A stretch of DNA of 64,000 nucleotides, from the NCBI GenBank assembly GCA_028386065.3, contig JAKUCV010001648.1, positions 119,641-183,640 of the forward strand. Direction: 5' to 3'. The notes beneath the pieces are model-generated. The model was not told the DNA's origin, did no database searches, and was given only the letters and a program-made list of their open reading frames with translations. The position numbers and the translations under genes were made by a program. The stretch comes from Turnera subulata. Its lineage: Eukaryota; Streptophyta; Magnoliopsida; Malpighiales; Passifloraceae. Every line of letters starts with the position of its first letter. Position 1 is the stretch's first letter. Positions 1 to 11,289 of this stretch are shown in pieces.

Positions 1-3000
1 GTGGCTAAACATTATTAGTAGCGGTCATGAAATAGACGCATATCTCGCTTTAACCACAACCAGTTCAAATTAAATTCGCTTTTTCTTTCTAATGAACCAT
101 TTAGAACTATTTAGAAATTAATTTCAAAAAGGTCAAAATTGTTATTCTATCTAATTGAGAAATTAATTCCAACCAGACCTGTGTCCTCAACCCTGCAAAC
201 CTTACCTGCACATCATTTGGCCGACAAATCTAAGCATCGAGTATGATTCTTTAATGATTAATCCAAAAAAAATTCTTTTATTTTCAAGAAGAAAAAATCC
301 ATATGATCTTATCTGCTCCGTTGATGTGATGCCGGCACGTAACTAAGTATTGTGTACAGCTAGGGTAAGCCAGAGAATTAAAGAATATGCGAGCTAGTGC
401 TATATTTTACTACCTGGTCGACATATTTCCATCAAAATGATAACTAATGCGTGCAAAGCTGCTCTGATTAAGAAACTGATTAAACAACTTAATTAATTAT
501 CTGGTAAACAAATAATTATTCTGGAAGTATATATTAACGAATGTTTGTGTTTTCTTCAAGAAAGTCAATGTCAGAATTCAGAAGAGATCGATGCAGATAA
601 TATATATTCATGGGATTAATTAGAAGCTTTAAATTAAATTGATTGAATCCTTCATGGGAGAGTGAAGCTCGGTTCTCAAAAGAAGCATCTTTCCACGTGA
701 AAGCGACCAATGGGTCCAAATGAATAAAATTCCAAACAAACTTGTGCAGGAAGAAAATACAATATTACAAAATAGCTTAAGTTATGCATGATCTGATGTA
801 GACCCCAAAAAATAAACTAATTTGGTTTGCTGATTAGCCTTTAAAGTTTGAACATAAAATCAATGACAGGTATGTAGGATTTCACCCTCCTCGCTCTGCA
901 TTATTATTGTCCCATCCACCTCTCTTAGATGTTTAGCCCTACCAATGATTGATGTCAGTGAAGGATGCCGACTATTTTTTGTTGAGCTTATGAGACAAGA
1001 CTGCAAATGGTATGTCTACCAACTTTTGTGTATTATACAAACACAACATGGGTTGTTCGATCATTCCTTGTATGTTAAGAATATGGGTTTTTCTTTTCTT
1101 GTTGCACAACTGGTATCCACACCTCCTTGACTGGTTCTCATCTGCTCATGGTTGATAGCTGCTGAATTCTGATCCTAGTTTAGTGACACAAAGGGCAATG
1201 GAAGACGACTGCAAATATATAGCAGGGGATGCCTAATTTTGTTTATGCAGGTAATGTACCCAGCAGGAGCTAGTTTATTTTGATATCGTCTCTAGGACAG
1301 AAATTAAATCACTTCCTCTGCCCTAAAAAATTATGGTGCAGACATCTTTCTTAAAATTAATCTGAATAGCTTTCGGTTTAAGTTTTCTAGTAGTTATAAA
1401 AGACTGATGAACAGTTGTATATATGTCAGATGGTATATCTTTATTCGCAGTGTATATTATATAGTATCTCTTTTTATTAAACTGAAAAATGCTTCAAGAA
1501 CACAAGATAAACCTGACAATAACCGGTGAGGTATCATTTTCATCCATATTTTCCTATCATTAATGTTGCTTTGTATCTCCCCAAGACATACATTAGACAA
1601 TTTTTTTTAAAAAAAAAATTGATTCAACATTTTGCAGTTTTCCATTCCTGACCACATGTTAAGTTATTAACTACGAAATCACTAATTCTTAGTGACCCAT
1701 TTTATTTTTCAGATGTTTCTTTACGTTGCTTTCAAATGATAATTTTTTACAATATGATTCAAATTTCCGTATCCTTTCTAGTCTTGAGCCATGGTGTATA
1801 GAAAAATTGCATAAATTAGTATATATATACGTGTACAAATTCTCTTCAAGTTTTTCTGATGACATCAACCCATCACACTCTACATCAATTTGATAAATTT
1901 TCTATCCCTAAAAGTAAATTAAAAAAGTCATTTTGAATTGCATTTATGGTGCAAGCCTCAAAAGTCATATAAACATGAGTCCATGACTTGGGAAATTTGG
2001 CAAACCATATCAATACCGGCTTTGAAAAGGACTTGAAACAGTGTAAAATGATAATTGCCAATTTTATTCATGTTGCTTTATCCTATCAAGTTATGGAGGC
2101 AAATATCATTCCCCAATTTGCCAAAGAATCTCTACTAATCTAAACAAAATCATCACAAATTGATCCTCTCAAAAGGGACTGACATGTTATGGTTCCTCCA
2201 TAAAGATCATTCAAGTCATCCAATATTGACATCGATACATTTTACATCATTCCAGAGCTAGCCTATATATCTATACACACACAAATAACTCTCTGTGAGA
2301 TTGGTTGAATGAATCATTAATTCCTCCACACATTGCTTTCCCACCATGAACATCATTTTACTATTCCTCTTGGTTTTTATCAACAATTTCAAAATGAACT
2401 TTTTGTTTGACATCTTCTTAACAATTTGCTTCCTAATCACACTCATCATTTTCTTCCCATTCCTCGCCAGTATAATACTTTTCACAGTTGTTGTTATCTG
2501 CTTGTTCCTTTTCCAAATCCTCTGCCTATTGTGCTCTCTCATTAACATGTTCACCATACTCCTTCACATCCTATTACATGCTTCCCTGTGTCTTCTCTGC
2601 ATCTTTTTTATTTTCTATGTTCCTGTTGTATCCATTTTCTGTCACGCTTAAGACATGAAGCTGTTCTGTTCAGTCAGGACAGAAGTCCACAGTACCTTAA
2701 TGTCCCCCTCTGTTTACAGTACATCCAATATTCAATTTTTCTGTCACCTTTAGAAACTACAGTTTTAACTATTACCAGCTACTCCCTTCTGTAAATGGTA
2801 CAAGAAAATTGAATAAGCAAGCAGGATGTCCTTTTCACTGGATCCCCCCATGGTCCATGGAGGCAGAATCTCTTCAGAACTGGTGGTACCTGACTTATTA
2901 TGAGGCAACTAGCAAGATTTATAGTGGTAGATGATGCATTACTAATCTTTTCAAGCCTTTACCTTTCTGTGTCCTTTCTCACCCCTAAACTTTTTGTCAT

Positions 3001-3221
3001 CTTAATTTGTTCTTGGTAGTATATATCATGATATGCTAACCCATCAACTGTAACTGTAAGCCATTGAAAAGCAATAAAAGATTCTCATTTATAGTGGTAG
3101 ACCAGTGAGATACCCCATTGATTCATTTTTTTTCTTCTTCCTTGCAATACTGCATAACGTACTTATGATACACTTGAAAAGATAAAAGCAGCTAGTCTAT
3201 TCTACATATATATTCACGTCA
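1..3221. other. Intergenic, no recognisable gene
   Basis: This AT-rich stretch holds only short open frames, none with a recognisable domain. From about 2,280 to 2,600 the minus strand read across frames is rich in Asp, Glu and Lys but broken by several stops, while the plus strand gives a low-complexity hydrophobic frame. This could be a decayed coding fragment or chance composition. The right end is probably the 3' flank of the minus-strand TMM gene. Confidence 0.5.
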
Positions 3222-4700
3222 CTATCTTCCAAGAAAAACAAACATTAACACAACCGCTAATGTTTGGTAAACCATCCTAACAAAGAGTGAACTTTTATGA
3301 CCAACCCCAGATGATTTCTGGTTTGTACTTGGCATAGTCGTCCTGTCTGGTGTAGAAAGATGTTGCACAGTCCTAGCTGAACCGGGTCTAGGTGTGTTAC
3401 ATAGACCAATACCCGAGTCAAATGAAGAATCCAACCCATCTTCAAACCCACTATTGGCATCATAACACAACCCTGAGTTGTTGTAAAGTTGAAGCTTCCT
3501 TCTCATCTTCCACACCATCTCCCTCCCAAATGGTACCGGCCCAGTTAATTGATTGTCGTTGAGTCTCAACTCGCCAAGATTTTTCAAGTCCTTGAAATTG
3601 GCAGGAATGGAGCCATTCAACCGGTTCCCATCAAGATGAATGACCCGAAGGCTGGTTAACCGGCCCAGCGACTCGGGGATTGGGCCGTGCAAGTTCATAT
3701 TGGAAAGAACCAAAATCATTAACCCCTTCATGCCTTCAAATGCATCATCCGCCAGTGTGGTCGAACCCATTGGATTCCCTTTGAGGACCAATGCCTGTAA
3801 CGAGTTTAAGCTTCTAATGGATGCTGGTAGTGGGCTTGAAAGGCGATTGTAGCTTAAATCCATAAGAATTAGCTCTCTTAACCCTCCAATCGAGTCAGGT
3901 ATTGACCCAGTGAGCCGATTCCGACTAAAATCGATTTTAATCAGAGACCGGCACGACCCGAGGCTGGGTGGAATTGAGCCCATGAGAAGGTTTTGGTTCA
4001 GGTCCAGAACATTCAAAACCGGGAAGCTAAAACTCGGTATTGGGCCGGTTAATTTGTTCCCGCTCAAATCCAACGACCTCAATTGTGTCAAACGACCCAA
4101 CGAAACCGGCATTGAACCATTGAGATTGTTCTTGTGAAGATCAAGAACCTTCAACCGGGTGAGATTACCCAACTCGGTAGGGACAGGGCCTACATGACCA
4201 TTCTCCCTAAGAACCAAAGTTTGCAGTGTTGAGCCCAACTGGCCCAAGAACGAAGGGATGGGCTGTGGGTTGTAAGTAAAACAACGGTAAAAGAACAAAG
4301 TCCTAAGATGAGGGAGCTTGGTAATAGACTTTGAAATGTAGGATTTTGCTGGATCACATGTAGGGAAGGCAGTGTCATCAGACAATGCACCGAACGACAA
4401 TGAGACCACATGGTACACATTGTCCTTGTCCGGCATACACTCTATGCCGTGCCACCGTCCCCGGCAAACGTCGGGGATCTCGGTGGCCCAATCGTTGCCC
4501 GTGGCACGCATAATGTCGTAGATTGCTTCTTGCTCACGGGCTTCGGTCCGGGCCCCCTTCTTGTTCATGGTAAACCCGGTTTGCGGCCCATCTAGAAGGG
4601 CCGATTGGTTGCTGGAATCGGACACAATCACCGTAAAAGGCTTGGCGGGTGATATTAGAAGGGATATAAGGAGTGGTAGTAGGGAGAAAAATGGTGCCAT
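3222..4700 (-). CDS. TMM: TOO MANY MOUTHS, leucine-rich-repeat receptor-like protein
   Basis: This is a single-exon, 492-residue receptor-like protein. TMM sits at the plasma membrane without a kinase domain and partners ERECTA-family kinases to read EPF/EPFL peptides in stomatal patterning. Residues 1-20 are a hydrophobic signal peptide. A cysteine-bearing N-terminal cap follows, with the very family-specific stretch VCRGRWHGIECMP (Cys79, Cys88) and Cys115 and Cys140. About ten LRRs of the plant LxxLxLxxNxLxGxIP type run from roughly 155 to 400. A C-terminal cap cysteine pair lies near 413-435 and a hydrophobic tail at about 475-492, without a kinase. Length matches the Arabidopsis protein (about 496). 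The start gives the signal peptide and lies about 55 bases downstream of a TATA-like box. The absence of introns is normal for this gene. The call rests on recognised protein sequence and is firm. Confidence 0.95.
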   Translation of the reverse strand: MAPFFSLLPLLISLLISPAKPFTVIVSDSSNQSALLDGPQTGFTMNKKGARTEAREQEAIYDIMRATGNDWATEIPDVCRGRWHGIECMPDKDNVYHVVSLSFGALSDDTAFPTCDPAKSYISKSITKLPHLRTLFFYRCFTYNPQPIPSFLGQLGSTLQTLVLRENGHVGPVPTELGNLTRLKVLDLHKNNLNGSMPVSLGRLTQLRSLDLSGNKLTGPIPSFSFPVLNVLDLNQNLLMGSIPPSLGSCRSLIKIDFSRNRLTGSIPDSIGGLRELILMDLSYNRLSSPLPASIRSLNSLQALVLKGNPMGSTTLADDAFEGMKGLMILVLSNMNLHGPIPESLGRLTSLRVIHLDGNRLNGSIPANFKDLKNLGELRLNDNQLTGPVPFGREMVWKMRRKLQLYNNSGLCYDANSGFEDGLDSSFDSGIGLCNTPRPGSARTVQHLSTPDRTTMPSTNQKSSGVGHKSSLFVRMVYQTLAVVLMFVFLGR

Positions 4701-4750
4701 TTTTTGGGAGGTTTGTGTTATGAGAGAGTGTGGTACTGGTGAGGTTGGGC

Positions 4751-4758
4751 TTAAATAA
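4751..4758 (-). promoter_or_regulatory. Putative TATA box of TMM
   Basis: Read on the minus strand this is TTATTTAA, about 50 bases upstream of the TMM start codon. It would give a 5' leader of some 20-25 bases. No transcription start evidence is available. Confidence 0.4.
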
Positions 4759-5838
4759 GGGTGGCCGTGAAGTGTGGTTTAATGAGAGGGGTCGGGGTTT
4801 GTAAGGTTGGATATAAAGGGCAAAGGGGTTGGTAGGTGCATGGAATGAAGTGTGGCTAATTATGGGTTCACGAGAAATGGGGGAGTAGAAATAAATACAT
4901 TGGGGGGCATGTCCTTTCTTGCATTAATGCCTTTCACGGGATTTATATTTCTTGGCCATTGTTGGGTGGATAGGATGCAAATTCAGAAATATCCTGAAAA
5001 AATGACGTGAATTGTTGTTATCCCCCTTGTACTACAGTTCGTAGTTCAAATATTGCAAAGTCCACTCCATGAGAATCATATGATCATATCATACACATGA
5101 GCAATCACTCACGCCAAAGCAAGAGAAAGAAGTATCATCCGCTATGCACGACAAGTCGTTCAAAGTATAAACTCATTCATTGCAAAGTACAAATGTACAA
5201 TTGAGGACATATTTTTCTACCTAAAAACCAAATTATATTTCACAATACAATCTGGAAAAGATAATACCCATATTAAAATATCGCTTGGTTTATGTTCTTT
5301 TTCTTCTTCTAGAACTCCTTTTCCATTCTAATGCATATTATCCAATTTTCTGGAAACCCTTTTATCGTTAGTGTTCTAGGCTTGATTGCAAATGCCTATT
5401 TTGGTCTTCTTGAACAGACTACACACACATCCAATGAGCTAAAAAATAAGAAAAACTAAAAGAGAGGCTAGCTATACATCATTCTTTTCGAATAAAGAAA
5501 AAGGAAAAGTTAAAGAGAAGAGGCTATACATCAAATAGTAGAAGATCAAGCATCGTTTACCTGACACGTGCTTGTAAATTGGAACCTTTATCCTTCTATT
5601 TGCAGGCGTCATCGACACTTGGCAAAACTTCCCTATGCATGCAAGGAAACAAGTCTTTATCAGATTGACACGTAAATTTCTTCACATTAGAACTGATACA
5701 TACAAGGAATATTGATCCACAGTACAAGTACCTAGCCGCTAATGTTGTGTAGAACAAACTATATATCTTCTTCTTATCGAAAAGCCGAAGATAATAACCA
5801 AACAACCCTATCATAAACTCCTCTGTCAAATTGAGAAA
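4759..5838. other. Divergent intergenic region between TMM and PV42
   Basis: About 1.1 kb separates the start codons of two divergently transcribed genes, so the regulatory DNA of both must lie here or be shared. No long open frame, RNA gene or repeat was recognised. Confidence 0.5.
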
Positions 5839-7255
5839 ATGCAGGAACAGATTAGAAGGGATGTGATGAACATCTCATCCGGCGAAGGTGAGAAGCTAAC
5901 GGACAAGAAAGTGAGGGACCTTATGGCAGACAAGAGAAGACTGGTGGAGGTGCCCTACACAGCCTCCTTGGCGCACACAATGAACGCTCTCGTGGCCAAC
6001 AACGTGGTGGCGGTTCCGGTGGCTGCACCGCCGGGGCACTGGATTGGGGCTGGTGGGTCAATGATCTTGGAGTCTGATAAGCAGACAGGGGTTGTAAGGA
6101 AACATTACATAGGGATGGCTACCATGCTTGATATCTTGGTCCATATTGCCGGCGACGATCATATGCCTGGCGGCGGCGGCGGCGGCGTTTCCGATCTTGA
6201 TAAGAAGATGTCAGTCCCAGTGTCTTCTATTATAGGACATTGCCTTGAAGGGCTCAGCTTGTGGACGCTAAGTCCTAGTACCAGGTTAGTTAATTCGTGT
6301 CACATTCTTGGTGTACTGTAATTTGGAAATGCTTTATATGATAGGATATGATTGGAATTCTTAGACGCAATAGTTTCTGTGTATATGGTATCTTGCATTT
6401 GTGTTAATTGTTTATTCGTTTTCACTAGTACTTTTTACGCAGCATCCTAGATTGTATGGAAGTATTTAGTAAAGGAATCCATCGTGCTTTGGTACCAGTG
6501 GACGGCCAAATGGACAATGTATCAGGACCGGAGCTAATGGAATCTGCCTCTAGTTATAGGATGCTTACACAGATGGACCTGGTAAAGTTCCTGAAGGATC
6601 ATGCATCTGATCATCCACTCAAAGGCATATTGTCACGCAGTGTCAGAGACTTAGGTGCTGCAAATGAGAATGTATTTGCCATTGGTAGCCGCACAAGGGT
6701 CATTGATGCCATTAGGTGCATGAGAGAAGGTTTACTGAATGCTGTTCCTATTGTGTTAGGCTCAGATTCCCTCGAGGAAGAATCCAAGAACCTTATAAAT
6801 GTAACATTTCCTGACATCTCTGTCAATTCTTTCTTTGATTGTTGCAATTAGTGATAGGAACATAATTCTTAACCAGTATTGACGCAATTGAACCATTTGT
6901 GTACTGTCAGGGCAAAGGCAAGAAGTTAATAGGAACATTCTCGGCAACAGACTTGAGAGGGTGCCATTTGTCTGCGCTGGAGACATGGTTGCCTCTAAGT
7001 GCACTGGAGTTCACCGAGGCAGTCTCCAGTTTTCCATTGTTCGCAGACGTCCCTGCAGGTACACCAAATACTTCGTCGAGGGAGCTTGTAACTTGCTACC
7101 TGGAATCTCCTCTTGGGGAAGTGCTTGACAAGGCTGTGACTAAACATGTACACCGTATCTGGGTCGTGGACCATCAGGGTTTCCTTGTAGGACTTGTGTC
7201 TTTGACAGACATGATCCGGGTGTTGAGGGACTTCATGTCAGATCCTCATTTGTAA
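5839..7255 (+). CDS. SnRK1 gamma-subunit-like CBS-domain protein, PV42 type
   Basis: The three-exon model is 5839-6284, 6443-6800 and 6911-7255, with GT-AG junctions that stay in frame, giving 382 residues. The protein resembles PV42a/PV42b, plant-specific relatives of the SNF4/gamma subunit of SnRK1 kinase. It carries tandem CBS modules, expected to form two Bateman domains. Visible signatures are the opening KKVRDLMADKRRLVEVPYTA, a central VFAIGSRTRVIDAIRCMREG, and a C-terminal repeat ending in WVVDHQGFLVGLVSLTDMIR, typical of the last CBS motif. A glycine run (GGGGGG) sits in the loop near residue 112 and is encoded by a GGC repeat. The family length is about 350-390. Arabidopsis PV42 proteins act in stamen and pollen development; that role is inferred here by homology only. 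The choice between PV42a and PV42b cannot be made. Confidence 0.88.
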
Positions 7256-9956
7256 TTAGCTGTGTGGTGTGTGAAGTTTTATGTAATGTATTGTGTCTTT
7301 CTGGTTTCCTTGTTATAAGTTTTTGGCACCCGAGTGTAAATGAAATAATCTGCAAGTTCTTTTCTAGCAGTTTTTGACAGTTTAAGGTAACTGAGAAAGA
7401 AATGAGCAGATGCATCCATCTTTTTTCTATTTCATAGTGACGATTTGACATTAACTGTAGTTTTCGGAGGTCAATCTTGCAAGAACTACACCTATCTTTT
7501 AATGGGCTTTTATAGCACATTGGACCTGGGCCCTCTGAGGGGGAGCTTCAACGACAGGCCATCTATTTTCTTTGGCAAAGGTGTTATATGCCCAGTACAG
7601 TAGTCCTCTTGGCCCAATATATGAATATAAGGCATACAACCCAGGCCCATTGGTTGAAACTGAGGATCGTTGGGGTGTTTTTGCATTTATATATCGTGGA
7701 TGCCTCGTGACCAAAAATGATAAAATTGTGCACTGCTCCATGATCCATCTATTAATCCTTGAATCGACAAAATTGAAGAAGAAAGTCACCGAGGGAACAA
7801 CGCCGGCTCCACTGATTAAAGAAAAACAAGTAATTGACTGAGGAATTGAGGTACCGCCGTCAAGAATTAGTGGTTTAATAATTGTTAGCTATAGTATGAC
7901 AAAATTTTAACTATCAAATCAAACTGGATTGTAACTTTTTTCAGTCGTAGTTCGAACTAGTGGGATTTTCTTTGGTCCAACTCTTCAATACAAATCTATT
8001 TACTCTTCAAACTTTCTTAACTGTGCATGACATAGCCATACCATTCATCCATTGCTGCCCTCGCTGGCTCGGTCAACTATTGAAGACATTTCAAAGATAA
8101 GACATTTATTACCCAAACCCCCGCCTCCTAATTAATTAGAGAGGAATGAGAGAGACGATTGAGACTGGAATCAAACTAACAACTTTAAAATGACAAGATG
8201 GTACATTGAAGAAAACCCACAGTCACAGACACACAAAATTCCATTACTAGTCAACTTCATCGTCATGACTCATGAATGTTGCAGGAAACTCTTATAAGGA
8301 AGTCTTTTGTGTCTGGCGGGCGACTAAGTAATTAATGTATTTACTACAACGTTTGGATGGTAGTGGTGGTTGTAGACTCTTGGTGTGTGCTTTGTTGTCT
8401 TCCTCAAGTACTGTGTGTGTGCGTGTGATCCCTTGTTGGCTTCTTCGGTTTCTCTTATGGTGATATGATACCAATACCATGAGAATCTGGATTGTGATGA
8501 TATGGTCACAAGTGCGAGGAGAATCTCTGCAGTTTTGTGACGTTTGTGCATCACCGGCCATGCATTGGCTAGATATTGTGGACCCTGTTTCGGGTCTTTC
8601 CAAATCCACACAATGGGAAAGATTCTACCAGCTACAAAACTTGCCAGCATCAATGTAATTGTAAACAACTGCGCTTTAATTGTACAGAGAGAGAGAGAGC
8701 AATCTTACCTCAATATTATTATATCTCTTGTTTGTTGCACACCATATATACAAGACAAGTTTTCCATTTTAGTGTAATTGCCTTATGTGTTCTTTCGAGA
8801 AAAAGGAAAAGCAGGGGTTAAACTAGCTAGTTTTTTTTAAAAAAAAAAAATGGTTGAAGTGTAAAATTTGAAGATGATGGCATTAAAGCTACCTTACCCG
8901 GCCGTCACGCATATTGTTAGGACTATATTCCTCTTATTATCATATTTTTGTTCCACAAAAAAACTCCTGTGCCCATTTATGTTTATAATACATGTCATAG
9001 TTTGCTTCTACATCCGTTGCTCAGACTAAAATTTATTAACACTATTGTAACTAAAATCATAAATACTTTAAAATTTTTCAAATATAATTTAATAGATGAT
9101 ATATGAACATTATTTATTCTTGCCCCCCTAAAACTAATTTTTGCCTGTATTGAACGTATTTTTTACAGATAATATTGATACGAAATGGAGGTTATGACCG
9201 GAGATTTTCATGACTACTAATTAGCATGAAGAAACAGTCAAACACAATGGAGGTAGTGTGGTTCTTCATTTTCCACTATGTATAGCCCTATATATATTCC
9301 ACTTATGAACATTTCTAGCTACAATACATATAAATCACGTTTCAGTTTCCTTTTCCCTGAATTGTTCTCACGTTTTACTCTTAAAATTGTGGTCATGCCA
9401 CGTTTTATTTCTTCGTTCCTTCTTTCTTAATTTGAACCGTCCACATTATTCACCTCGTCTACATATATTTTAGGGCTTATATACAATACTCCTAATTAAT
9501 TAACAAAAGAAGTTTTTTGATGCTAAATAAACAAGAGAAGTTACCTTATCATTGATGTACCTCCACAACCATAGTATAGACGATGAGAAGAAATTAAATG
9601 GACCTCTCCACAACCATACCATATGCCAGCCATCACTCCCACATCTCATTAATTATTATTACTCCTAATATGGCATCCAAAATCATTCAATCTTCATGGA
9701 CAACCTAAAAGTCTAAAACAAACACCTCACAATCAAAAAAAAAAAATCTAAAAATTAAGGTTATTTTTTTCTTCAATACATCCCTCTTATTTTTAAAAAA
9801 ATAATTACTTGCCTATTCCACTAAAGAATATTTACCCTCCTCACTAGTTCTTTGTAAACTCCGCCAAGTACCCTCACCCCCCTCCTCCTTGTTTTTATAC
9901 CACCCACACCCTCCCCCTCCCTAAATGCCACTCCCCCACCCTCACCACCAACAACC
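7256..9956. other. Intergenic between PV42 and PDCT
   Basis: The first few hundred bases are probably the PV42 3' untranslated region. Between about 7,500 and 7,660 there are several GGCCCA/TGGGCY motifs of the site II (TCP-binding) type on both strands. Overlapping open frames at 7,499-7,841 and 8,292-8,668 have no recognisable domain and I do not call them genes. The rest is AT-rich DNA. Confidence 0.45.
9894..9899 (+). promoter_or_regulatory. Putative TATA-like element of PDCT
   Basis: TTTATA lies within a C-rich stretch about 60 bases upstream of the PDCT start codon, a suitable spacing for a short leader. Confidence 0.3.
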
Positions 9957-11289
9957 ATGAATACCACCACCACAACCACCACCACCACCACCACTACCGC
10001 CACCGCCACATTTGCCTCTCCTCACCAGCGTAAGAACATCAACCTCAACAGCCCCACCAAGGGCGGCGATGATGATACGGCAAGGAAACCAGGCAGTGCC
10101 ATTAACGGAGGAGGAGGAGGAGGAGGAGGTCAAAAGGTGGCAAAGGCTTCGTTTATGACGTGGAGGGTGGAAGACGCCGTCAATGTGGCCAAGCACCATT
10201 GGATACCGTGCGTGTTCGGGCTCGGGTTGCTGTTCTTCATGGGCGTGGAGTACACGCTCCTCATGGTTCCGGCGTCGTCGGCGCCGTTTGATCTCGGGTT
10301 CGTCGCCACCCGCCCTCTCCACCGGGTGCTCTCTTCCTGGTCGGAGCTTAATACTTTATTGGCTTTTCTTAATACGGTACGTTGAAAAAGTTAATGCATG
10401 TCCATCTAAGACTTTTCTTGCCTTTTCCTTTTTTGATTTCCTTTTCTTTTATGGAAATCAAAATTTGCATTTCTTGACGTTTCTTGATAGCCTGAAAATT
10501 TCTCCAGATTTCTCACTTTTGTTTTTCCAGTCAACTTCATTTACGTATTATTATATGGTCCCTGCTGAAAAAATAAAAATAAAACTTACTATATATTGGA
10601 TAAGAAAGGGTCGGTTTATGAAGAAACATAATATGCATGTAATGTTTTTGTTAATTCAATTTTTGTGCCAAATTAATTAGGTGTTTGTGGGGATGCAAAC
10701 AATGTATATCCTATGGACGTGGCTAGTAGAGGGGAGACCAAGAGCCACAATTTCGGCTTTATTCATGTTCACATGTCGCGGGATCCTAGGTTACTCCACT
10801 CAGCTTCCACTTCCTGAGGTGATTTCCTAGGACCAAGTTTATTACATATGTCTTCATTCATTAATTATTGCCTAAATTAATGACCACCAATAAATTGTAG
10901 TAGTATTAGTCTCATTACTTAATGTAATTCTTTCTTTTCTGTTTTGTCTTGTCTTGTTGTCACACTGGCAGGGATTTTTGGGTTCAGGGGTGGACTTTCC
11001 GGTGGGGAATGTGTCATTCTTCCTGTTTTTCTCAGGGCATGTTGCAGGGTCGGTGATTGCATCTCTAGATATGAGAAGAATGAAGAGATGGGAACTGGCG
11101 TGGACATTTGATGTGCTTAATGTTCTACAAGCAATCAGGTTACTTGGCACCAGAGGCCATTACACCATAGATTTAGCCGTTGGTGTAGGTGCTGGTATTC
11201 TCTTTGATTCCCTGGCTGGTAAGTATGAAGAGAACAAGAGACAGGAAGCTGTTGCTCGTAAACTTACTGCTAAAGAAGCCTTCTTCTAG
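9957..11289 (+). CDS. PDCT: Phosphatidylcholine:diacylglycerol cholinephosphotransferase (ROD1)
   Basis: Three exons (9957-10376, 10681-10818, 10972-11289) encode 291 residues; the Arabidopsis protein has about 301. PDCT is an ER membrane enzyme that swaps the phosphocholine headgroup between phosphatidylcholine and diacylglycerol. This routes acyl chains into PC for FAD2/FAD3 desaturation and returns polyunsaturated DAG to oil synthesis. Residues 1-58 are low complexity: a Thr run, then a Gly run. From about residue 65 the sequence becomes nearly invariant family sequence (HWIPC.FGLGLLFFMGVEYTL, GILGYSTQLPLP) with several membrane segments. The lipid-phosphatase-like active-site motifs GHVAGS (His209) and RGHYTIDLAVG (His249, Asp253) are intact. 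The start codon is the first in frame, just before the Thr repeat. PIFI and FAD5 lie next, the latter another lipid-desaturation gene. The identification is firm. Confidence 0.95.
9961..9999 (+). repeat. Coding ACC trinucleotide repeat
   Basis: Mostly ACC codons, with a few ACA, encode a run of about twelve threonines right after the PDCT start. A second, GGA-type repeat encodes eight glycines near 10,109-10,133. Such runs commonly vary in length between alleles; variation here is inferred. Confidence 0.8.

Noticed and set aside
2346..2651. Hydrophobic open frame that looks like a multi-pass membrane protein
   Set aside because: It is low-complexity Leu/Ile/Phe sequence, the complement of an acidic/lysine-rich frame, and has no family match that I recognise.
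8292..8821. Overlapping open frames on both strands
   Set aside because: No domain, no signal peptide and no conserved motif; composition fits chance in this region.
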